From: Roseomonas sp. HF4
Lineage (GTDB): Bacteria > Pseudomonadota > Alphaproteobacteria > Acetobacterales > Acetobacteraceae
Direction: 5' to 3'
Length of the DNA stretch: 64,000 bases
NCBI RefSeq assembly: GCF_005222755.1
Contig: NZ_STGD01000019.1
Location: 22,758-86,757 of the forward strand
Below, piece after piece: positions 16,802 through 26,358 of the stretch (positions within the stretch are counted from its first letter, which is position 1; each line of letters starts with the position of its first letter). A program made the translations under genes and the position numbers. A model generated the notes under the pieces. The model saw nothing but the letters and a program-made list of their open reading frames with translations, had not been told where the DNA came from and ran no database searches.

Positions 16802-16938
16802 CCCGCCCCGCCAAGGCGGCCTGCCGCCGGCAGGCCGAGAGCGCACAGTGCGACCGCGCCCAGGCCAACCGCCGCCACCCGCGCAACAGCGCATGGCGCG
16901 AAGGCAAGGCGGCCGGATGGCCGTCGCCCGCCGCCTGA
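16798..16938 (+). CDS. hypothetical small basic protein, 46 aa
   Basis: The ATG overlaps the yciI-like stop (ATGA) and the ORF stops 13 nt before the EVE gene, which supports translation. The peptide is Arg/Ala-rich, with a C-terminal RRHPRNSAWREGKAAGW. The W-x-E-G-x-x-A-G pattern faintly recalls ribosome-modulation-factor-like small proteins, but the match is too weak to name it. A nucleic-acid or ribosome-binding role would suit the charge. Confidence 0.5.
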   Translation: MTRPAKAACRRQAESAQCDRAQANRRHPRNSAWREGKAAGWPSPAA

Positions 16939-16951
16939 GGGACAAACGAAA

Positions 16952-17371
16952 ATGAATCACTGGCTGGTGAAGTCCGAGCCCGACGCCTTTTCCTGGGACC
17001 AGCAGGTGGCGAACGGCGTCGAGCCCTGGACGGGCGTGCGCAACCACATGGCCAAGGCGAACCTGATGGCCATGCGGAAGGGCGACCGCGCCTTCTTCTA
17101 TCATTCCAACATCGGCAAGGAGATCGTGGGGGTGGTCGAGGTCGCGCGGGAAGCCTATCCCGACCCGACGGCCGAGTCCGGCTCCCCCTGGGTCTGCGTC
17201 GACATGAAGGCGGTCGGGCCGGTGCCGAAGCCGGTGACGCTCGCCGCCATCAAGGCCGAGCCGGCGCTGGCCGAAGTGGCGCTGGTGCGGATGTCGCGGC
17301 TGTCGGTCATGCCGATCTCGGCCGAGCACTGGAAAATGCTGGCGAGGATGGGCGGGTGGAAGGGAAAGTGA
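16952..17371 (+). CDS. EVE domain protein
   Basis: A 139-residue protein, essentially a single EVE (PUA-like) domain: it starts MNHWLVKSEPDAFSWDQ, then WTGVRNHMAKANLMAMRKGDRAFFYHSN and GVVEVAREAYPDP, all hallmark blocks of the family. EVE domains have an aromatic cage that binds modified nucleobases or modified RNA. Its end overlaps the start of the Rieske gene by 16 nt. Confidence 0.93.
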   Translation: MNHWLVKSEPDAFSWDQQVANGVEPWTGVRNHMAKANLMAMRKGDRAFFYHSNIGKEIVGVVEVAREAYPDPTAESGSPWVCVDMKAVGPVPKPVTLAAIKAEPALAEVALVRMSRLSVMPISAEHWKMLARMGGWKGK

Positions 17372-17727
17372 GGGAGGCGAAGGCCGAGCGCGTGCTCTGC
17401 GCGCTGGACGACATCCCGGACGGCCAGTCCAAGGGCTTTCCGGCCGCGCCCGGCGCCTTCACGGGGCTCTTCGCGGTGCGGCGCGGCACGCGCGTCTGGG
17501 TCTACTTGAATTCCTGCCCGCATATCGGCGTGCCGCTCGACCCCGTGCCCGACCGGTTCCTCGACACGAAGCGGCAGAACATCGTGTGCTCGACGCATGG
17601 CGCGCGCTTCCGGGTCGAGGACGGGTTCTGCACCTCCGGCCCCTGCTACGGGGAATCGCTGGAGGCGGTGCCGCACCGGATCGACGAGGCGGGGCGGGTG
17701 CTGGTGCCGGAGGATGCGGGGCTGTAG
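17356..17727 (+). CDS. Rieske [2Fe-2S] ferredoxin-like protein
   Basis: A 123-residue stand-alone Rieske domain. Cluster ligands are visible as NSCPHIGVPL (Cys-x-His) and IVCSTHGARF (Cys-x-x-His). Such small soluble Rieske proteins act as electron carriers for oxygenases or have unknown roles; no oxygenase is next to it. The listed ATG lies inside the EVE gene; a GTG at 17368 directly before the EVE stop is an alternative start. Confidence 0.88.
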   Translation: MEGKVREAKAERVLCALDDIPDGQSKGFPAAPGAFTGLFAVRRGTRVWVYLNSCPHIGVPLDPVPDRFLDTKRQNIVCSTHGARFRVEDGFCTSGPCYGESLEAVPHRIDEAGRVLVPEDAGL

Positions 17728-17862
17728 CGCCCTGCCATGGCGTTGCCACGCCTGCCGCGGCGCCGCCGCGATCGCCGCGAAACGACCTTGCCGCCGCCGC
17801 GGCGCGGACGCGGTGGCGGGGTCTCATCCTCCTTGCGCTCGGACCAACCAAAGGAGGACCAG

Positions 17863-18165
17863 ATGCGCCAGATCTCCCGGACCACTCTTCTCGCCGCCGG
17901 CCTGATGCTCGCGACCGGCGCGGCCTTCGCGCAGGGGGGCGCGTCGCAGCCCCCGGCGGGCGGCGCGGCAGCCGCGCCCCGCGCGCAGCCCGCGACGCCG
18001 GCCGTGCCCGCGCAGGCCGCACGCCCCGCCACCCCGGCCAACCCGGGCGGCACCACGGCCGCCACGGCGCCGCGCCCCGCCACCCCGGCGGCGCCGCAGG
18101 CCGGCCGGCAGGAACGGCCGGGCCAGGCCACGCCTGCCGCCCCGGCGCCCACCCGCACCAACTGA
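17863..18165 (+). CDS. secreted Ala/Pro-rich protein, 100 aa
   Basis: Start chosen at 17863 because AAAGGAGG lies just upstream and the protein then begins with a clean signal peptide (MRQISRTTLLAAGLMLATGAAFAQGG, cleavage after AFA). The mature 75 or so residues are low-complexity, rich in Ala, Pro and Thr with repeated RPATPA and APAQAA elements, and have no Cys. It is probably an extended periplasmic or cell-wall-associated peptide. Function unknown. A strong hairpin follows it. Confidence 0.6.
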   Translation: MRQISRTTLLAAGLMLATGAAFAQGGASQPPAGGAAAAPRAQPATPAVPAQAARPATPANPGGTTAATAPRPATPAAPQAGRQERPGQATPAAPAPTRTN

Positions 18166-18192
18166 AGCGCGCCTTCCCATCCTGAGCCTGCC

Positions 18193-18222
18193 CCGCCCGC
18201 CCGGCCTCCGCCGGGCGGGCGG
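18193..18222 (+). terminator. GC-rich hairpin after the Ala/Pro-rich gene
   Basis: A perfect 13-bp stem (CCGCCCGCCCGGC paired with its complement) around a CTCC loop, 28 nt after the stop codon. No U-tract follows, so termination would be Rho-assisted or the structure protects the 3' end. Confidence 0.6.
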
Positions 18223-18230
18223 ACCCGCGC

Positions 18231-18256
18231 GGTTCCGCGGGCCCTGCCGCGGAACC
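18231..18256. terminator. second hairpin upstream of acs
   Basis: A perfect 10-bp stem GGTTCCGCGG / CCGCGGAACC with a GCCCTG loop, 8 nt after the previous hairpin. The two together separate the upstream unit from the acs promoter region. Confidence 0.5.
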
Positions 18257-18272
18257 TGCGAGTCATCTTAGG

Positions 18273-18286
18273 TTGACCTGAATCAA
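18273..18286 (+). promoter_or_regulatory. FNR/FixK-like box upstream of acs
   Basis: TTGAC-CTGA-ATCAA, one mismatch from the FNR/FixK consensus TTGAT-N4-ATCAA. It ends 53 nt before the acs ATG, a spacing that suits an activator site near -40 of a short leader. The half-sites are identical to those of the box at 47325-47338. A Crp/Fnr protein with FNR-type recognition residues is encoded at 30861-31625. Confidence 0.5.
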
Positions 18287-18339
18287 ATCCCTCCGCCAAA
18301 TCCGCCGCCACACAAGATGTACTGAAGGGAGAGCAGTCC

Positions 18340-20271
<1,932 letters not shown>

Positions 20272-20275
20272 TGCG

Positions 20276-20635
20276 ATGAGCGCCGCGCGGTATCGGGACG
20301 TCTACATCGCGGGCCCTGACCTGGTGGCCCCGGTGCTGCGCGGCGTCGTCCCCCCGGTGGACGGCGCGCCCTACCGCATCAGTCCCTTCTTCCCGCCCTC
20401 GGCGCTGGACGTCTTTGCCGAGGTGGTGGAGCGCATCCACCGCGGTGCGCTCACGGGCCGGCAGACGGCCGCGGCCTGCTGGTGCGCGCTGGTCTCGCCG
20501 ACCGAGATCGCGTCCCTGATCGACGAGGTCTATGGCGGGGCGGCGGAAGATGCCGCGCGGCTCCTGCAGCTGCGCAGCTTCGTCGCGGCGCTGCCCGGCG
20601 ACTGCCAGTTCTCGCTGGTGGCGCTGGCCTTCTGA
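20276..20635 (+). CDS. hypothetical protein, 119 aa
   Basis: It starts 4 nt after the acs stop, so probably co-transcribed. Soluble and mixed alpha/beta-looking, with segments YRISPFFPPSALDVFAEVVERI and SPTEIASLIDEVYGGAAEDAARLLQLRSF. No motif recognised, no signal peptide. Codon use fits the genome. Function unknown; position suggests a link to acetate metabolism, but nothing in the sequence confirms it. Confidence 0.65.
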   Translation: MSAARYRDVYIAGPDLVAPVLRGVVPPVDGAPYRISPFFPPSALDVFAEVVERIHRGALTGRQTAAACWCALVSPTEIASLIDEVYGGAAEDAARLLQLRSFVAALPGDCQFSLVALAF

Positions 20636-20707
20636 GGGCAGGCCAGAACCCCCGCCAGCCGGTCGCGATCCTCGCGCCGCACCCGCGGCGATCGGCGCCA
20701 GGGGACA

Positions 20708-20752
20708 CGGACGGGAGGGGGCTCGGGGGAGGTTCTCCTCCCCCGCGCCTTC
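20708..20752. repeat. half copy of the GGGGAGG-hairpin intergenic repeat
   Basis: Contains GGGAGGGGGCT followed by a perfect stem-loop CGGGGGAGG-TTCT-CCTCCCCCG. This matches the right half of the element at 24499-24666 and part of the one at 59238-59376. It lies between two convergent genes, where a bidirectional terminator is expected. Confidence 0.65.
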
Positions 20753-20753
20753 G

Positions 20754-22559
20754 TCAGATGCTGAGCCCCCGCGCCTGCAACGCCTTCAGGAAGTTCGGCT
20801 CCGGGTTGGGCAGCGGCGGCAGGTCCCAGGACCCCGTGCCGATCGGGCGGATGTCGCGGTCTACCGGCACCTCGACCAGGTAGGGGCGGTTCGCGCGGAT
20901 CGCGGTCTGGATCGCGTCCTCGACCTCCCCCGCATGGGTCACGCGATGGGACGCCACGCCGTAGGACTTCGCCATCATCGCGAAATCGGGGCTGTAGAGT
21001 TCCCCGCTGCGCTGGACCTCGAAGGCGGTGGCGAGTTCGCGGCCGCCGAACATGCCGTGCTGGATGTCGCGGATCGAGCAGAAGCCGTTGTTGTTCCAGA
21101 CCACCCAGACCACCGGGATGTCGTATTCGACCGCGGTGGCGAGCGCATGCGGCGTCATGAGGAAGGACCCGTCGCCGACCACCGCGACGCAGGGCCGGTC
21201 CGGCGCCGCGAGCTTCGCGCCCAGGATGCCCGAGGTCGCGAAGCCCATCGCCGCGAAGCCCCAGGAATGGATCAGGTGGCGCGGGCGGAGCGTGTCCATC
21301 AGCTGGATGATCCAGTTGTGGTGCACGCCGACATCCGATGCGACGACCGCATCCTCGGGGATGGCGCGCGACAGGGCGCGCATCAGGCGTTCGGGGCGGA
21401 GCGGCATCTGGTCGGATTGCGCGAGCCCATCCTGGTATTCGCGCCAGACCTGGCGGCCCTTCTCCAGCCGAGCGATCCAGGGGGCGATGCTGCGGCCCGG
21501 GTTCAGCCGCGGCCGCGCCGCGCCGGTCAGGAATTCGAGGCTCGCCCGCGCATCGCCGAGGATGCCGTATTCCGCCGGATAGTTCCGCCCGATCTCGGAC
21601 GGGTCGATGTCGATCTGGATGAGGCGGGATGGCGGGATCGAGAGCGTGTAGCCATCCAGCCAGGCGCTGGTCGCCCGGTCGTCGAAGGAGAAGCCGATGG
21701 CGAGGATGACGTCGGCGTTGCGCGTCGCATCGTTCGCCGCATAGGCCCCGTTGCGCCCCGTGGCGCCGAAGGCCAGCGGATGCCGGTCCGGGATGGCGCC
21801 CTTGCCGTTCGGGCTGGTGACGACGGGAATACCCGTCAGCTCCGCGAAGGCGACAAGTGCGTCGCAGGCGCCGCCGATGATCACGCCCTGCCCCGCGATG
21901 ATGACCGGCTGCCGCGCGCCCAGCAGCAGGTCCAGCGCCTCGGTCAGCGCCTGGGGGTTGCCGGGCGCGGCGTTGCTGATCCGGCTCTGTGCGCCATGGG
22001 CGGTGACGCTCGTTTCCTCGACGAAGACGTTGAGCGGCACGTCGAGGTTGACCGGGCCCGGCCGGCCTGAGGTCAGCAGATCCCAGGCCTGCGTGACGGC
22101 CAGCGGCACCATGTCGGCGCGCGTCGGCTGGAACGACCGCTTCACGTAGGGCCGCACGACCGATGGGAAGTCGCCCTGGAAGTGCCGCCCGGTTTCCTGG
22201 AAGGGGCCGCGGTTGAACTGACCGGTCGGGACATTGCCCGTGATGGCGAGGAAAGCGCTGCTGTCCATCATCGCCGCCGCCAGCGCGACCACCAGGTTGG
22301 CCGAGCCCGGCCCGCAGGAGGTGAAGGTCGCCACCGGCTCCCCGCGCACCTTGTAGTAGGCGTCGGCCATGTGTCCGGCGGTCTGCTCGTGGTGGGTGGA
22401 GACGGTGCGGATGCGGTTCTGCGCCTTGAAGGCGGCATCCATGAAGCCGGTGATGCCGTGGCCGCAGAGGCCGAACAGGTAGGGCACCTTCTGCTTCACG
22501 AGGTGGTCCACGATGATGTCCGCGCCGTTCATCAGCGCGGCCTTCGATCCGCCGTCCAT
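20754..22559 (-). CDS. thiamine-pyrophosphate-dependent enzyme, acetolactate-synthase-like
   Basis: A 601-residue, three-domain TPP enzyme. The N-terminal Pyr domain has the catalytic Glu in THHEQTAGHMADAYYKVRG, a central FAD/nucleotide-like domain follows, and the C-terminal PP domain has the GDG...N motif (VGDGSFLMTPHALATAVEYD then NNNGF). It is not a housekeeping IlvB: no small subunit follows and the flank is an IclR regulator plus a Bug receptor, which points to a catabolic decarboxylase or lyase (for example for a 2-oxo acid, oxalyl-, sulfo- or benzoylformate-type substrate). The substrate cannot be decided from sequence. It lies downstream of the iclR-type gene on the same strand, 25 nt apart. 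Confidence 0.85.
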   Translation of the reverse strand: MDGGSKAALMNGADIIVDHLVKQKVPYLFGLCGHGITGFMDAAFKAQNRIRTVSTHHEQTAGHMADAYYKVRGEPVATFTSCGPGSANLVVALAAAMMDSSAFLAITGNVPTGQFNRGPFQETGRHFQGDFPSVVRPYVKRSFQPTRADMVPLAVTQAWDLLTSGRPGPVNLDVPLNVFVEETSVTAHGAQSRISNAAPGNPQALTEALDLLLGARQPVIIAGQGVIIGGACDALVAFAELTGIPVVTSPNGKGAIPDRHPLAFGATGRNGAYAANDATRNADVILAIGFSFDDRATSAWLDGYTLSIPPSRLIQIDIDPSEIGRNYPAEYGILGDARASLEFLTGAARPRLNPGRSIAPWIARLEKGRQVWREYQDGLAQSDQMPLRPERLMRALSRAIPEDAVVASDVGVHHNWIIQLMDTLRPRHLIHSWGFAAMGFATSGILGAKLAAPDRPCVAVVGDGSFLMTPHALATAVEYDIPVVWVVWNNNGFCSIRDIQHGMFGGRELATAFEVQRSGELYSPDFAMMAKSYGVASHRVTHAGEVEDAIQTAIRANRPYLVEVPVDRDIRPIGTGSWDLPPLPNPEPNFLKALQARGLSI

Positions 22560-22584
22560 GTCCGTATCCTCCGGGGTGTCGTGG

Positions 22585-23391
22585 TCAGGCCGCCGCCGCC
22601 GAGGGGCTGCCGAGCATGCGGGAGATGCGCGCCGCCGCCGCCTTCACGGCCGGCAGCAGCGCCGCCGCGCGGGCCGCGTCCATGCGCGCCGCGGGTGCCG
22701 AGATCGCCACCGCCGCGGTCGGCCGCCCGACGGCGTCCGTGATCGGCGCGGCGAGGCAGCGGAGCCCCACCTCGATCTCCTCCGCGTCCTCGGCGTAGCC
22801 GTCCAGGCGCACGCGGTGCAGCGCGCCGCGCAGCGCGCGCGCGTCGGTGATGGTGCTCGCCGTGTAGCGCGCCAGGCCGTGGCGCCCGACGATCGCGTCC
22901 ACCTCCGCATCCGGCAGGTGCGCCAGCAGCACCTTGCCGAGCGCGCTCGCATGCGCCGGGCTGCGCTTGCCCACCGTCGAATGCATCCGCACCGCGTGCG
23001 TGCCCTCGACGATCTGCACGGTGACGACCACGCCCTCGTGCAGGATGCCGACATGCACGGTCTCCCCGCTGCTCGCGGCCAGGTCCTGCAGCGGCGGCAG
23101 CGCCTGCCAGCGCAGGTGCTCGTGCCGCATGGCCGAACTGCCGAGCGCATGCAGCCGCATCCCCAGCGCATAGCGGCCCGTGGCCACGTCCTTCGCGAGG
23201 TAGCCGAACTGCTCGAGCGTGTGCAGCACGCGAAAGACCGTCGCCTTGCTCTGGCCGAGGTGCTGCGCGAGGTCGGACAGCGTCCAGGCGTCGCGCTCAG
23301 CGAAGCAGTCCAGCACCTCGAGCCCCCGATGCAGCGAGGCGAGGAGGTAAGGGTCGCGGCCCCCGCGGGGGGGCGTCTCGGACTCGGTCAT
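22585..23391 (-). CDS. IclR-family transcriptional regulator
   Basis: About 268 residues from the ATG at 23391; upstream in-frame codons to 23457 would run into the intergenic palindrome. The N-terminal winged helix-turn-helix reads LASLHRGLEVLDCFAERDAWTLSDLAQHLGQSKATVFRVLHTLEQFGYL. The C-terminal effector domain carries the IclR pattern GKVLLAHLPDAEVDAIVGRHGLARYTASTI. IclR proteins usually repress or activate adjacent catabolic and transport genes in response to a small acid. It probably controls the TPP-enzyme gene behind it and the divergent Bug receptor gene. Confidence 0.93.
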   Translation of the reverse strand: MTESETPPRGGRDPYLLASLHRGLEVLDCFAERDAWTLSDLAQHLGQSKATVFRVLHTLEQFGYLAKDVATGRYALGMRLHALGSSAMRHEHLRWQALPPLQDLAASSGETVHVGILHEGVVVTVQIVEGTHAVRMHSTVGKRSPAHASALGKVLLAHLPDAEVDAIVGRHGLARYTASTITDARALRGALHRVRLDGYAEDAEEIEVGLRCLAAPITDAVGRPTAAVAISAPAARMDAARAAALLPAVKAAAARISRMLGSPSAAAA

Positions 23392-23457
23392 GTGGCTTCC
23401 TGCCGGGGCCGTACCGCCCCACGAAACATCATCTGTGTTTCCTACACTTGACGGCAA

Positions 23458-23486
23458 ATTCCGAAAAGGGTTTCGCTATGCGGAAT
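23458..23486. promoter_or_regulatory. palindromic operator candidate between iclR-type gene and Bug gene
   Basis: Outer arms ATTCCG and CGGAAT enclose an inner perfect CGAAA-AGGG-TTTCG. A TTGACG (-35-like) element at 23448-23453 and a small GTGT-N5-ACAC dyad just upstream complete a promoter-like block in the 135-nt divergent spacer. IclR regulators bind such palindromes; assignment is by position. Confidence 0.4.
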
Positions 23487-23526
23487 ACGCGGGGCGCCTG
23501 ACCCCGCCCTCGGGAGGAGATCGGAC

Positions 23527-24498
23527 GTGAAACGGATTCTCGCCGCCGCCGCGGCGCTGCTGCTCGCCTGCGGCCTGCCCGCCCGCGCGCAGGACTTCCC
23601 CGCCCGCAACATCAGCATGATCGTCGTCTTCGCCCCGGGCGGCGCGACCGACGTGCTGGCGCGCATCGTCGCCGAGCACATGACGCGCACCCTCGGACGC
23701 AGCGTGCTGGTCGAGAACGTCTCGGGCGCCGGCGGCACCATCGGCGGCGCGCGCGGCGCGCAAGCCGCGCCGGACGGCTACACGCTGACGGTCGGCAGCC
23801 TCGGCAGCCATTCGGCGGCGCCCTCGATCTACCGCGCCATCGCCTACGACCCGCGGGAATTGCAGCCGATCGGGCTGATCGCCGGCACGCCGCTGTTCTT
23901 CGTGGTGCGCAACGGCCACCCGGCGCAGACGATGCAGGATTTCCTGGCCTATGCCCGCGCCAATCCCGGCCGCGTCACGAACGGGAACGCCGGCATCGGG
24001 TCGACCAACCACCTGGCCTGCGCGCTGTTCCAGCACCTGACCGGCGTGCAGCTCAACAACATCCCCTATCGCGGCGAGGGGCCGGCGCTGAACGACGTGG
24101 TGGCGCAGACGGTGGACAGCGCCTGCCTGCTGGCGCCGGCCGCCGTGCCGCAGATCGCGGCCGGCACCATGCGCGGCCTGCTGACCGGCGCCGCGGCGCG
24201 CAACCCGAACGCGCAAGGCGTGCCCTCGGCGCCCGAGGCGGGCGTGCCCGACTACATCTTCCAGGGCTGGAACGCGATCTTCGCGCCGCGCGGCACGCCG
24301 GCGCCGGTGGTGGCGCGGCTCGACCAGGCGCTGCGCGCCGCGATCAACGACGCCACGGTCCGCCAGCGGATCGAGGCGCTGGGCTCCATCCCCGCCGCGC
24401 CCGAGGCGCAGGGGCCCGAGGCGCTGTCCCGCCTGGTGCGGGCCGAGGTGGATCGCTGGGCGACCGTGGTGCGCGCCGCCGGCATCCAGCCGCAATAG
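23527..24498 (+). CDS. tripartite tricarboxylate transporter substrate-binding protein (Bug family)
   Basis: A 323-residue protein starting with GTG (GGGAGGAG upstream). Signal peptide MKRILAAAAALLLACGLPARAQ, then the Bug-family core: FPARNISMIVVFAPGGATDVLARIVAEHM, VENVSGAGGTIGGARGAQAAPDGYTLTVGS and NIPYRGEGPALNDVVAQTVD. Bug proteins bind carboxylates in the periplasm; TctA/TctB membrane partners are absent here, as is usual for the many orphan Bug proteins in this group. Divergent from the IclR gene, so its ligand is probably the substrate or inducer of the neighbouring TPP enzyme pathway. Confidence 0.93.
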   Translation: MKRILAAAAALLLACGLPARAQDFPARNISMIVVFAPGGATDVLARIVAEHMTRTLGRSVLVENVSGAGGTIGGARGAQAAPDGYTLTVGSLGSHSAAPSIYRAIAYDPRELQPIGLIAGTPLFFVVRNGHPAQTMQDFLAYARANPGRVTNGNAGIGSTNHLACALFQHLTGVQLNNIPYRGEGPALNDVVAQTVDSACLLAPAAVPQIAAGTMRGLLTGAAARNPNAQGVPSAPEAGVPDYIFQGWNAIFAPRGTPAPVVARLDQALRAAINDATVRQRIEALGSIPAAPEAQGPEALSRLVRAEVDRWATVVRAAGIQPQ

Positions 24499-24666
24499 GG
24501 ACGCCCCCTCGCGGGGCTGGCAAGGAAGATCGGGGGGAGAAGGGAACTTCTCCCCCCGGACCCCCCACAACCTTCCTTGTCTCTTGGCGCCCGGCCTTCG
24601 GAGGTGAGCGTCAGGTGCCAAAGAAGGGAGGGGGGCTCGGGGGAGGTTCCCCTCCCCCGACCTTCC
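24499..24666. repeat. composite GGGGAGAAG/GGGGAGG-hairpin intergenic repeat, complete copy
   Basis: Left hairpin GGGGGGAGAAG-GGAA-CTTCTCCCCCC and right hairpin CGGGGGAGG-TTCC-CCTCCCCCG are both perfect. Between them lies a spacer with ACAACCTTCCTTG, a GGCGCCCGGCC stretch and GTGCCAAAGAAGGGAGG. The same order of parts occurs in reverse orientation at 59238-59376, so this is a dispersed repeat family rather than two chance terminators. It sits between the Bug and MFS genes, which run in the same direction. Confidence 0.75.
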
Positions 24667-24721
24667 CGGGCACCGGCCCGGCGCCTTGCGGCCGCCCTCG
24701 CTGCGGCGCAGCATCCGGCCG

Positions 24722-25906
24722 ATGACAGCCGCCGACGACGACGCTTCCAGCCGCGCCCGCATGCGGCGCGTGCTGGCCATGTACGGCCCGGCGGTCTTCG
24801 CGGGCGCGCTGGCGACCCGCGCCACCGACCCCGTGGTAGCCGAGATCGCGGCCGATTTCGGCACCACGGCTGCGCAGGCCGCGCTGCTCGGCACCGCCTA
24901 CACCCTGCCCTTCGCGCTGGTGCAGCCCATCCTGGGCCCGATCGCAGATTCCGTCGGCAAGCGGCGCGTCGTGACCATCTGCATCGCGTTGCTGGCCGTG
25001 CTGCTGCTGGGCGCGGCGCTCGCCGCCTCGCTCGGCTGGCTGATGGCCTTCCGCGCGCTGTCGGGCGCCGCGGCGGGGGGCATGATGCCGCTGACGCTCG
25101 CCATCATGGGCGATGCCGTGCCGCTCAAGGACCGCCAGGTGGCGCTGTCGCGCATCCTGGTCTTCGGCATCTCGGGGCAGATCGCGGGCGGCGCCATGGC
25201 CGGGCCGGTCGCGGCGCTGGCGGGCTGGCGCGGCGTGCTCGTGCTCTGCGCCGTCTCGGCCGCGGCGGGGCTGTTGGCGCTGCTGCTGGCCGCGCGCGGC
25301 GCCCCGGCCGAGCCCGTCACGCGCTACGACCCCGTCATCGCCGCCAAGCGCTACCGGACCATCCTGCAGAACCCGTCCGCCATCCCGCTCTATGCCACCG
25401 TCGCGGTTGAGGGCGCGCTCGTCTTCGGGTCCTTCCCCTTCCTCGCGACACTGATGATGGACCGCGGCATCGGCGGCACGGCGGAGGCCGGCTACGCGAT
25501 CGGCGCCTTCGGGGCCGGCGGCCTGCTCTACGCCGCGGTGGCGCGGCCGCTGCTGGGGCGCTTCGGGCAGGCGGGGGTGGTGCGCATCGGCGGCGGCCTC
25601 GGCGCCGCGGCGCTGGCGGGCTTCGCCGTCGCCGGCGCCCTCTGGGTGGCGGCGCTGGCCGGCGTCCTGCTCGGCATGGCGTTCTACATGATCCACAACG
25701 CCATCCAGACGCGGGCGACCGAACTCTCCCAGGCGTTCCGCGGCAGCGCCATCTCGCTGCACGCCTTCTCCTTCTTCGCGGGGCAGTCGCTCGGGCCGAT
25801 CGCCTTCGGGCTCGGCGCGGCGACGGTCGGGCTCGGGCCGTCGCTCGGCCTCGCGGCCGTGCTGCTGGCGGCGCTCGCCTGGCTGCTCGCACGACGCCCG
25901 GCGTGA
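24722..25906 (+). CDS. MFS transporter
   Basis: About 394 residues from the ATG at 24722 (MTAADDDASSRARM); an ATG 36 nt upstream lies at the end of the repeat element and is less likely. Twelve hydrophobic segments. The major-facilitator loop 2-3 motif is visible as GPIADSVGKRRVVTI. Looks like a drug/metabolite exporter (DHA-type) rather than a sugar porter. A second paralogous-looking MFS gene is at 51707-52858. Substrate unknown. Confidence 0.9.
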   Translation: MTAADDDASSRARMRRVLAMYGPAVFAGALATRATDPVVAEIAADFGTTAAQAALLGTAYTLPFALVQPILGPIADSVGKRRVVTICIALLAVLLLGAALAASLGWLMAFRALSGAAAGGMMPLTLAIMGDAVPLKDRQVALSRILVFGISGQIAGGAMAGPVAALAGWRGVLVLCAVSAAAGLLALLLAARGAPAEPVTRYDPVIAAKRYRTILQNPSAIPLYATVAVEGALVFGSFPFLATLMMDRGIGGTAEAGYAIGAFGAGGLLYAAVARPLLGRFGQAGVVRIGGGLGAAALAGFAVAGALWVAALAGVLLGMAFYMIHNAIQTRATELSQAFRGSAISLHAFSFFAGQSLGPIAFGLGAATVGLGPSLGLAAVLLAALAWLLARRPA

Positions 25907-26358
25907 GGTTTGGAACAGAAGGTGATTCCGGCGCCCGGATCGCGAAATCCGTCCTGCGTCGAATCAATCACTTGGCCCGAGTCGCGCGAACGAATCGCTG
26001 ACATCCGGGGCCCGAGTCGCAGAACCCCACGAAATCAAGGGTTTGTGGTGCGGGTGGGTGGGTCGCCACAAGGGCGTTCGCGCTCCGGTCCATCGCCGCG
26101 CCCGAGTCGCAGCGTGGGCGACCGGGAGGGGCCTTGCCCCTCCCGGGCCCTCCCCACCAAAGGCCGAAAGGCCTTTGGAAACCGATACCCGCCATCGGGC
26201 GCCAAGGGCGGGCCGCGCGCCGAAGCGCCCAGGCGGCATCAAGCGCGAGGCGGCACGCCCGCCACGTTCAGGGCCCGGTCACTGCGGTCCAGGGGCCCGC
26301 AGGCCCCTGGCGGGGTGGCTTGGAGGGGGAGAGCCTCTCCAACCCCAGCCACCCGGGC
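25907..26358. other. long intergenic region with hairpins and clustered GANTC sites
   Basis: 452 nt between the convergent MFS and PAP2 genes with no credible ORF. Six GANTC sites (25924, 25961, 25979, 25992, 26014, 26104) lie within 185 nt, three of them in the repeated context CCCGAGTCGC. Then comes a copy of the AGGCC-hairpin repeat, a perfect hairpin CCAGGGGCC-CGCA-GGCCCCTGG (26289-26310) and a TTGGAGG/CCTCTCCAA imperfect hairpin. Slightly less GC-rich than the flanks at its left end. Probably termination plus a possible methylation-sensitive element. Confidence 0.5.
26115..26196. repeat. AGGCC-hairpin intergenic repeat
   Basis: Two consecutive inverted repeats: GGGAGGGGC-CTTG-CCCCTCCC-like at the left and a perfect CCAAAGGCC-GAAA-GGCCTTTGG at the right, followed by AAACCGATACC. 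The element at 55788-55850 has the same two parts in the same order. Here it lies between convergent genes. Confidence 0.7.

Noticed and set aside
20754..22559. Naming the TPP enzyme as IlvB acetolactate synthase
   Set aside because: No IlvN small subunit, and IclR/Bug neighbours indicate a catabolic context; the substrate cannot be fixed from sequence.
25907..26358. tRNA or transfer-type gene in the long intergenic region
   Set aside because: No T-loop GTTCGANTC with matching acceptor stem; the GAATC/GAGTC matches are isolated GANTC sites.
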